NCBI GenBank assembly: GCA_035578175.1
Contig: JAQMRL010000006.1
Location: forward strand, 56,585,001-56,649,000
Reading direction: 5' to 3'
DNA from: Catonia carolina
Lineage: Eukaryota; Arthropoda; Insecta; Hemiptera; Achilidae
DNA length: 64,000 bases
The position numbers were made by a program, and so were the translations under genes. The number at the start of each line of letters is the position of its first letter. Position 1 is the stretch's first letter. Below the pieces are notes generated by a model. The model was not told where the DNA came from. It saw only the letters and a program-made list of their open reading frames with translations, and did not search any database. Shown here in pieces: positions 56,060-64,000 of the stretch.

Positions 56060-57155
56060 AAAAAATATTTTTTACGATGTCCAATTTTCTTAGAATACGG
56101 AACAAGCTCATTTTAAAATTTATTATAACTTGTTTTCTCAAGCATTGTAATAACTTATTATTTCTTCCAAATTGCATTAGTTTATATCTATTATAACCAT
56201 AGAACCATTATAACCATTTTATAGGCCTAATATTTTTATTTTTTTAATATTATTAGGCTATATTATAACCATTTTTATAATATTTTAGACCCAATTTTGA
56301 AATGCATATAATATAAAAATATGTTATAAAGGAATATCTGAACTTTAAACAATTTTACAAGACTCCGTTTCTATACTACCATTGAAGTCTCCAATGCAAC
56401 CCAAAATTTTAAGTCTTCAAAGCATTGAAAAAAAAACTAATCTGTTTTCTGCAATTATTCCGTAATTTTACATAGGCTAAGTTATATAATTAGTAAGTTA
56501 TTTAAAGTTCAAATCAGAATGAGTAAATTATTATTATTATTTTTAAATAATTCTTGTAAAATAGGCTATTAGTTCATTTTATTTTTAATTTCTGATTATT
56601 TGTAATAATAAAAAATAATCAAGTCCTATTTATTTAATTATTATTATTATAAGAAAATCTGTAGTATTGTAATTATTATTTTGTTATAAAATGTTTGTAT
56701 GTTTTATATGTCTTGTACTATAATGTAAGTGTAAATGTTTAGCCTACGTTAATTAGTATGTAAAGGAGCCTAGGCTAGCCTCTTATAAATGAAATATATT
56801 AATTAAATGAATTGTATTTTTTTTTGTAAAAAACTATAGTTGTAAGATAAAATGTAAATAGATAAATTAAGTCTATTTATTTATAAATACATTACAATGT
56901 ATTTGTCAAGTGTTGTGTTTGTGTTGGTTTTTTTTACATAATACTCCTATTTCCATTTACACGTAGTAATGAAATTTCTTCCAGGTAGACCTTTTGTACT
57001 TAGAAATAAAATCTTTTCCTTTATCTTCTTTGAGTTTACTTCCTTGTAATCCTTACAGTAGATTTTATCAAAATATCCAGCCAAGTACCAGAACCTCTCC
57101 TGTCCAAAACTTATTTACATCCTTACATATTTTCCGATTTATATAGCTAATAATT
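56060..57155. other. AT-rich stretch, nothing recognised
   Basis: No ORF; see the note on the repeated CTCCAATGCAACCC word. Confidence 0.5.
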
Positions 57156-57160
57156 AGATA

Positions 57161-58013
57161 TTTTTCCAGTTAAATTTTAGTGTTCCGATAGTTTATCCGG
57201 TTAGAAAAGTAATATTCCTTTTTGAAAAAATCATTAGGCTATATTTTTCCATTTCTAATGCTTGTTCCGATTATCCTGTAGATCATTTTATCTTAAGCCT
57301 TCGCGGACTATTAACGGATAGCCTACATCCGCCAAAAACTCTTTCCAGAAGGTCATTTAGTGGATATTTCCGTACACTTACAAATTAAATCAATAGAGAT
57401 TTTGACTAAAATTTACCTTGAAAGTCGTCCTGTTTCTCTTAGTCATCAAATTTATACCAAAATATCTTACGGCATTTTAAATCGGCCTAGTATTTAATTA
57501 ATATTATGATTAAGTTGGACGAACGTAACACACATAAACAATTACGAACAGAGGAATTACAAGTGATATGAAACACCGATCTCATAAGAGCCAGGAAATA
57601 TTGGCGGACAATATTGTCTACTCAGCTGCAGAATATTCGTTACGAATTCTGCAGATACGCAAAACTGCGAATTAACTGGGATATTTTTATATTTTGGTAT
57701 AGGACCTAGTATGATCACTAAGAAAAATAGGAACAGGAGAAATAGGATGACTGTAAAGGAAAATTTTAGTCAAAATCTCTTTTGATTTAATTTGTGAATA
57801 TACAGAAGTATCCGATAAACAATCTGTGGGAAAGACTTTTTGCCAGATATAGCCTATTCGTCAATAGTTTGCAAAGGGTTAAGTTAAAATGATCGACAAG
57901 ATTATAGAAACAAGCATTAGCAACAAAAAAAACATTATTTTTGCAAAAAATAATATTAAATTTCCAACCGGAAAAGTATAGCCTATCGGAACACTCAAAT
58001 TTAACTGGAACGA
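57161..58013. repeat. Long inverted repeat, ~300 bp arms and ~220 bp spacer
   Basis: Left arm 57,161-57,465 and right arm 57,689-58,013 are diverged reverse complements. Anchors: CCAGTTAAATTTTAGTGTTC (57,166) with its complement ending 58,008; GATCATTTTA (57,281) with TAAAATGATC ending 57,894; GAGATTTTGACTAAAATTT (about 57,397) with its complement near 57,765-57,785; TATACCAAAATAT (57,453) with ATATTTTGGTATA (57,689). Weaker similarity continues outward to about 57,015 and 58,140. The spacer holds a small palindrome CTGCAGAAT...AATTCTGCAG (about 57,629). A fold-back element, or two opposed copies of one repeat. Confidence 0.8.
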
Positions 58014-58263
58014 AAATTTAATAGATAGGCTCATAAAAAGAAAGGAGATATACATGTAAGGAACATAAGTTAATGGAACTTATGGGTAAATTAGAAGGTT
58101 CACACGCTAAACAATGGTGTAAAGGAATAGCAATTGTAAATGAAAACAGTAGCCAAAAGTAGATGTCCAAATAAACCAAGTAAGTAATTTATTTCTAAGC
58201 AAAACAAATAGTTAAAAAAAAATTATACTATATTTTAGTCACCCTGTACTTTTTATTACAACC

Positions 58264-58286
58264 TATATCAAATATTAACCTATATC

Positions 58287-58319
<33 letters not shown>

Positions 58320-58330
58320 TCAAATATTAA
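58264..58330 (+). repeat. A29 tract between 15 bp direct repeats
   Basis: TATATCAAATATTAA at 58,264-58,278 and 58,316-58,330 flank CCTATATC plus 29 A's. Looks like a target duplication around an almost fully truncated poly(A) retroposon; slippage in a small tandem repeat is the alternative. Confidence 0.6.
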
Positions 58331-58591
58331 ACGCATAAAGTAAAGCACAGAACGAGGCATTTGTTTAGCATAATATTAAAACAGCACAGAATAATACACA
58401 ATGTACAATACCATAACAATAACTAAATGCTAATGAACGGGGCGTGTACTTCATATAAAATAACTTTTTTTAAATGATCGTCTTGTAATTTAAAGCAGGT
58501 AAGTGGAAAAAAACGATAGCAATGTCTATGAACACAAAATAATAGAGGCTAACCGACTACTTTGCAAATTCTCAATAAATTGAGACTTACG

Positions 58592-58770
58592 TCCCCTTAG
58601 TGGCGTAGTAGTTAGTGAGCTAGTTCACAAAACAGAAGGTCCCGAAACAGAAGGGTCTGATTCCCAGCTACGGCCGGAATATTATTACATTTTGAAACTC
58701 TACGTTCCAGCTCCATAACTCATAACGCAGTCGCTAATGACAAAGCTGGTCATGCGAATGAAATACCAAA
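58592..58770 (+). mobile_element. tRNA-derived SINE, family S copy 5
   Basis: TAGTGGCGTAGTAGTTAGTG (A box), GGGTCTGATTCCC (B box), then CAGTCGCTAATGACAAAGCT matching the body of copy 1. An internal AACAGAAGG duplication lies between the boxes. Confidence 0.7.
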
Positions 58771-59091
58771 AACGTTTTAACTCTTTCGTTCATACAAAGT
58801 AGCCTATTAGCGTACAACTGGAAACTCTTTAAGAAAATGGCGAAAAGGTTTCTAAATGTGACGACAAAATTTAATACGCAAGTATAAAGTTTGTTCAAAA
58901 AATATTAACAAAATATTCGAAAGATATTTGGATATTTGGAAGTATTATATTTTCTTATACTGTGTTACGTCATTCTTTTTTTGACGTGCGTATTATTTAG
59001 TAGTAGCTATATATTAAATAAAATTAACATTAAGTTTTTAAGAGCAAATCATTACATTAGGTCTACGAACCTTAATACACTACATCAACAC

Positions 59092-59180
59092 AAAACCGGC
59101 CCGTGACATAGTTTTTAACACAACTGATTTTTACATCAGGGGTGACGGGTCGATTCCCGGTTTTGTCTGCCTGTTTCCAA
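59092..59180 (+). mobile_element. tRNA-like SINE head
   Basis: CCCGTGACATAGTTTTTAAC resembles an A box and GGGTCGATTCCCGG a good B box, 45 bases apart. No recognisable body follows. It does not form a sensible cloverleaf, so not a tRNA gene. Confidence 0.5.
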
Positions 59181-59448
59181 TCATTCACTTTCTTCTATCT
59201 ACCATCATTGTCTGTATTATCATTTCAAAGCAGTTAGACGTAAAAGAGAAACAAAAGGATAGTAAAAAGTCATTAATTACTCTCAATAATGCATATTGAG
59301 TAAAAACGAAAATTTATTTATTATTTCAGACTCTTAAAGAAAAATTAAGACCAAATATATATATAACTTATAAAAATATTAATTTTGATCAAGATATTTC
59401 TTTACATACAGATTCTGTTGGTCTACTGTAGATAGGTCTAATGTTAAA

Positions 59449-60200
59449 TTAACCTCTTTGGATCTGAGGTATTTTTTTTGGGTTGCATAAACTGAGACTC
59501 AACGCTCCAAAAGATGGTGTACACTAGTAAAAAGTGATATGTATGACGTAACGCTTATGTGAAATGCCAGTGAAATTAAGGTATAGTATACTATTCCATT
59601 GGTCTCAACCAAAGCACCGTAATTTTTCTCATCAGGTCTCAAACAGTGAGATATATCTGGTAGGCCTATAGTAGCCTATACCAGATACGTCTCAAAGACA
59701 GGCAGGCCTACCATGTAAAAAGCTGCTGGCTCTCAATCAATGCAACTACATTGTACAGTATACTATACCAACAGGTCTCAAGAGGTAAAAACTGGGGTTG
59801 AAACACTATTTTTCAGAATTTAAAGGGTTTATTTGTCTTCCTTTCTGACCATTTAACAAGTAAACGGATGTTTAAAATTCTATAGATATTGATACCTGAA
59901 TAAACCTAAAAAGGTTTTCTGGATACTGCATGATCTTATGCAAGATCAAATGAAGTTCTCAATGATTATAGTTCTGTTAATATTTAAAAAATGGTCTATT
60001 ACCAAATACAGACTCTAAAGACCCGAAATGGTTAATAAATTACAAAAGTGTACATTTTTCTAAATATACTACAAGATCAAAAATTATCTTACTAAAAACA
60101 TTTTTGGTGATAAAAAAAATTAAATAACCCTTTGTCAAATTCAGTCTCTGAGACACTGAAATGGTAAATAACTTACAAAATGTGTAGACCTAAATTTATA
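59449..60200 (+). repeat. Short direct-repeat region, TTAA-bounded in part
   Basis: GTCTCAA words preceded by TATACCA-like sequence recur at 59,601, 59,635, 59,689 and 59,774. An AGACTCTAAAGACCCGAAATGG unit near 60,010 recurs diverged as CAGTCTCTGAGACACTGAAATGG near 60,145 (about 130 bp spacing). TTAACC at 59,449 and the complement at 60,032 could be ends of a piggyBac-like remnant, but the inverted match is only about 9 of 13 bases. Confidence 0.4.
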
Positions 60201-60459
60201 CCTAAATTTTTTTTATATTTAAAAAAAATCTATTGTAGGCTACTCTTTTAATTTTGGGTTAGTTCACCTGTTAAATAGAAAGCAGAGCATGAAAAAGTTT
60301 TAAAACTGTAATAACTAAGCGTAAACCTTTGCACAAAACATATATACGAGTATAATAATTAAATACAACGTTTTAGCCAATTTATTTTATTCTGCTTTTA
60401 CTGAAATACAATTTTACTTTACAAACAATGCTTGTATTTAAAAATAAAAAATACTAACT

Positions 60460-60625
60460 CTACACTCAGACCTAAACGTACCTAACATAAATGACTTTTC
60501 TTTAAAGTATTAAAATTTAGGAAGAACCTCACGAACCACCATACCCGTTCCTCTCAAATCTGACTACACAAACTTACCCAAAAAATCCAATAAGACGACT
60601 GAAACGTCGATAGAGCCGAGTTTTT
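60460..60625 (+). mobile_element. Jockey-type LINE C-terminal remnant
   Basis: DLNVPNINDFSLK and, further on, TYPKNPIRRLKRR resemble the end of the 25 kb Jockey fragment (DLNVPYINDV, PIRRLKQL). About 160 bp, with frameshifts. Confidence 0.55.
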
Positions 60626-60629
60626 ATCA

Positions 60630-61033
60630 GTTAACATAGTACTGTAATTGACTATCTATTACAGTGATCTAAATGCTGCACTTATCTATTCACATCAGAG
60701 TTCTGTCACTGGACTGTGTCTCCACTCACGTTATTTTATCATGTTAATTTTTTTCATATTTTGTGTTATCACATTCACTGATTGTAACTAATAGTGAATT
60801 TCTTGAATAAAGGTTAATAAGAAAAAAATCATACAAAATAATGCTTCACTCGGTTGTATTTGAAAAACAACAGACTGAAGAATAAACTAATGACAATAAT
60901 CTAATTTCAAAACATTATCGTACTAGAATCAGCCTCATCTAAGCTAAAAACTTTCTCGATTGAGCTCTTTCTTACCCTGTTTTAGTTTCACTGAGCTCTC
61001 TCTTTCCGTGGACAAATTATTTCTAACTTGTAG
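60630..61033. other. Nothing recognised
   Basis: No ORF or repeat match. Confidence 0.5.
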
Positions 61034-62685
61034 TTAATTACACTTCTTCTTCTTAAAGTTCCATCTCCTATCGGAGGTTGGATATCATAATGGCTATGGT
61101 CACTTTGCTGGCTGCTGCTCTGAATAGCTGCAATGAACTACAGTTGAACCATTCTCAAAGATTCCTCAGCCAGGAGATGCATCTTCTTCCTACGCCTCTT
61201 CTTCCTCGGATCCTTCCCTGCATAATAATTCTCAGCAACTCATATTTTTCTCCTCTGGTTATGTGACCCAAATATTCTAGTTTTCTTGTTTTTATACTCT
61301 TCATAACTTCTAACTCCTTATTTAAACGTCGTAGCACCTCAACATTGGTAACCTTTTAGACCCACTGAATTTTCAACATTCTCCTGTAACACCACATTTC
61401 GAACGCTTCTTTCTTCTTTATGTGTTGTTTCTTCAATGTCCAAGCTTCCATTCCATATAGTACGATAGAAAATACGTTAGATCTTAGAGCCCTCAATCTG
61501 AGAGGCATGTGAAGGTCTTTGTTTGTTAGCATTGTCTTCAATTTTATGAATGCTTGCCTTGCAGTTTCAATTTTTACTTTAATTTCTTTGCTTTGGTCAT
61601 TCTTGTCATCAACCCAGGTTCCCATATATATTTTGTATGCCGCTACTTTTTCTATTTGGGTTTGCTCTATTGTTAATGTTTCATTTCCATGTTCTGCTCT
61701 CGAGACAATCATAAATTTTGTTTTTTTCTCATTTATTCTAAGTCCATATCCAATGCAATGATCGTTAATTCTATTCACCAATTCTTGCAGCGATTCCAGG
61801 GTATCTGCCATCACAACGGTGTCATCAGCGAATCTTATGTTATTTACTATCCTTCCACCCACAGAGATTCCATCACTCAGTTCTGTTATGGCGTCTTGAA
61901 ATATGGCTTCACTATACATGTTGAACAGTAGTGGCGACAGAACACAACCCTGTCTTACCCTCTCTTTACATCAATATTCTCGGACTTTTGTTCTTCGACC
62001 TTTATATTGGCCTTTTGATTCCAATACAGATTGATGATGATTCGCAAATCTCGTCTGTCTATATTTTTGTTTTTCAATAATTCTATTAGTTTTTCATGTC
62101 GGACCCTGTCAAATGCTTTTTCAAAATCAATGAAACAGGCATATATATCGATGTTCATATCTAAGCATCTTTGAGAAAGGACATTAAAAGCAAACAATGC
62201 CTCTCTTGTTCCCAGTCTTTTGCGGAACCCAAATTGGGTATCGTCCATATCATCTTCTAGTTTTCTATATAATCTTCCATGAATTACCTTCAGAAATATT
62301 TTAAGGGTATGGCTTATTAGTGATATTGTCCTATAGTCTGAACAGTCTTTGGCATATTATATTGTCTATGGTATTGCTACAAAGGTAGATACCAACCATT
62401 CCTGTGGTATTTGTCCGGTTTTATAGACTTCATTAAACAGATCCAGCAGTATATATAGAGTTTCATCATCCAGGCATTTCAATAATTCCGCAGGTATTTC
62501 GTCTGGACCTACAGCTTTTCCGTTTTTTGCATTTCGTATTGCCTGTTTGATTTCCTCCATCATGATCTCCGGTCCCGTTTCACTGTCAATTTCTTCCGGT
62601 TCTTGACGATTATCCTCAAACAGGTCTGCTATGTATGTCTTCCACTTATTCAATTTCTCTTTGACTTCTATAATTTAATTACACT
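61034..62685 (-). mobile_element. RTE-like LINE, 5'-truncated, frameshifted, with 11 bp target duplication
   Basis: Body 61,045-62,674 on the minus strand between direct repeats TTAATTACACT (61,034-61,044 and 62,675-62,685). Coding blocks in order: KWKTYIADLFEDN and AKNGKAVGPDEIPAELLK (62,653-62,366); TQFGFRKRLGTREALFA and the ACFIDFEKAFDRVRHEKL motif A block (62,248-61,955); the FADDTVVMAD catalytic block, then INEKKTKFM and EAFEMWCYRRMLKIQWV (61,919-61,356); and a final basic part (61,337-61,155). At least three frameshifts or stops separate them. The 3' end is GGAACTTTAAGAAGAAGAAG. The endonuclease is missing. Cannot move, but the insertion boundaries are unusually clear. Confidence 0.92.
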
Positions 62686-62817
62686 GGATAAAGGTTAATA
62701 TTAACTAAACTGGATATATCACGTGATTAGAAACCTGCAAATTTTACTACAGGAAATCATAACCTGGTTTTAAAAAAAATGGATATAGCCTACCCCCTTT
62801 GTTCTTATGCACTTATT

Positions 62818-63574
62818 TTAAGGGGAGCACCATACCTTCTATCTAACCCATGTTAAATTGACCTCTTTTTAGGTACACGTTTCTAAGAAACCGTTAAGAA
62901 TTAGGACTTTAATTTTTTGTGTGCCTTTTCTATGACATCCTTTTAAGCTCTGGTACTAGAATTATTGATATAGACCTAGCGATACTATTTCGAGAATTTG
63001 TTTTTGAAAAATGCAAAACAATTTAATTTTTTTTGTAAATTTTTTTAATTTTATTTCGAACTTAGTAATAAGACTGCAATGATTCTAGGACCAAATGTCA
63101 CAATTATACTGGGAAACATGCTCAAAAAATTTCAACCTTCAAATTCAAATAGTTTTTGAGAAAACTATACCTTTATGGAAAAAAGTGAATTTGCAGGAAA
63201 TGAGCTGTAAAGTTTTACTTACCCTAAAATCGGCCTGCACCATAATATTGATCCTCACCATACTGTTTTCTTTTTCCTCAAATAATTTTCTCTTTTTTCT
63301 CTTGTCTTGCTTCTTTTCACACACTTTCCATTACCTTTTTAGCTTTCTGTGTTCTTTGAATATCGTAGCTCTTAATTGTTTCCACAGATAAACTCAATTA
63401 AAAGAAACTCCGGTCAAAACATTTCTCAACAAAAATCTGCATAGTTTCCGTAATTTCTATCGTACAGTTACAATTGTTACTATATGTAATAACCCTGAAA
63501 AGATACAGAAGGCAGTGGCGCCAAAATTAGAAAAATCGATTTTTTCGATTTTCAGGGTATAGTGCTCCCCTTAA
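62818..63574. mobile_element. Non-autonomous piggyBac-like element (749 bp) with TTAA target duplication
   Basis: TTAA (62,818-62,821) then GGGGAGCACCATACC (62,822-62,836); at the other end GGTATAGTGCTCCCC (63,556-63,570) then TTAA (63,571-63,574). The terminal inverted repeats match at 14 of 15 bases, and TTAA duplication is the signature of piggyBac-family transposition. The 719 bp interior has no transposase; its only long frame (98 codons, 63,095-63,391) is hydrophobic and unconvincing. A palindrome AAAATCGATTTTTTCGATTTT-like run lies next to the right end. Confidence 0.85.
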
Positions 63575-64000
63575 AGTAGGTAAATAAAAGGTTTTGGTTT
63601 AGGTAATCAAACAAAACTATCTTCATCTACTAAAGTGGTTTTCCAGAAGAATTAAGTACGATTTACAAAAATATCTTGTATAACAACACAAGCCTACCTA
63701 AAATTTTATAAATATTTACCCCTTAAATAATCAAGGGTTGATTGTAGGTTAAGATTGCAACTTAAATAATCTTTAAAAGTTAAGATTACATAATTATGTG
63801 AGGGCTTTAAAATGTAATGAACCGTTTACTACAACTTAAAGTTAGTAAAAAATATATAAATTATTTTTTACCCATACGAAACAAAGCTATAAAGACTCAT
63901 TAGTAATTTATAAATAATAGTAAATTAGACCTTATAGTATAATACAATAGGGATGATTATTGTGTATTGTTCTTGGTGGTACGCAAAAGTTATTCAAGAT
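63575..64000. other. Nothing recognised up to window end
   Basis: AT-rich, no ORF or repeat match. Confidence 0.5.

Noticed and set aside
59092..59180. tRNA gene
   Set aside because: B box is good but no acceptor stem or cloverleaf can be drawn; fits a SINE head.
63095..63391. 98-codon frame inside the piggyBac-like element
   Set aside because: No transposase motif, strongly hydrophobic, T-rich; likely chance.

Overview
The window reads as a stretch of AT-rich insect nuclear DNA. The evidence is an intact bHLH gene of the insect delilah/taxi type, an insect-type gypsy/errantivirus provirus with env, and many decayed non-LTR, mariner, piggyBac-like and tRNA-derived SINE copies. TAGGCCTA-type words are frequent. 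A hemipteran-like host is my guess from the overall character; nothing in the sequence proves the order.

Positions 1 to about 14,100 hold most of a large env-bearing Ty3/gypsy element on the + strand. It has the 3' part of gag, a -1 frameshift signal (slippery A-AAA-AAC plus hairpin), an open pol (protease, RT, RNase H, integrase), an unusual ~3 kb non-coding interval, an intact env with furin-type site and membrane anchor, and a long 3' non-coding part that probably includes the 3' LTR. The 5' LTR and gag start lie outside the window, so LTR ends and target duplications cannot be settled.

From 14.3 to 35 kb the DNA is mostly a graveyard: mariner fragments, C-terminal pieces of several non-LTR elements, two copies of a ~400 bp interspersed repeat, tRNA-derived SINEs, palindromic repeat clusters of possible piggyBac-like origin, and one longer LINE with RT (29.93-31.79 kb). 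One open segment on the minus strand (14.87-15.25 kb) is weakly suggestive of a DEG/ENaC channel exon.

From 35.4 to 41.3 kb lies the only convincing cellular gene, a delilah/taxi-like bHLH transcription factor (39,521-40,216). Upstream there are a GC-richer palindromic segment with a good splice donor (35.64 kb), a second GC-richer segment with an E-box (37.8-38.0 kb) and a good acceptor (39,330). These are candidate promoters and 5' exons.

From 42 to 64 kb transposon remains dominate again. Two 5'-truncated LINEs have clear target-site duplications (50,246-51,280 and 61,045-62,674). A 749 bp TTAA-flanked element with 15 bp terminal inverted repeats (62,822-63,570) looks like a non-autonomous piggyBac-like element. 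A ~850 bp inverted repeat sits at 57.16-58.01 kb, and more SINE and Jockey-type fragments are scattered through the region. I see no CRISPR array, rRNA, functional tRNA gene or bacterial-type operon.
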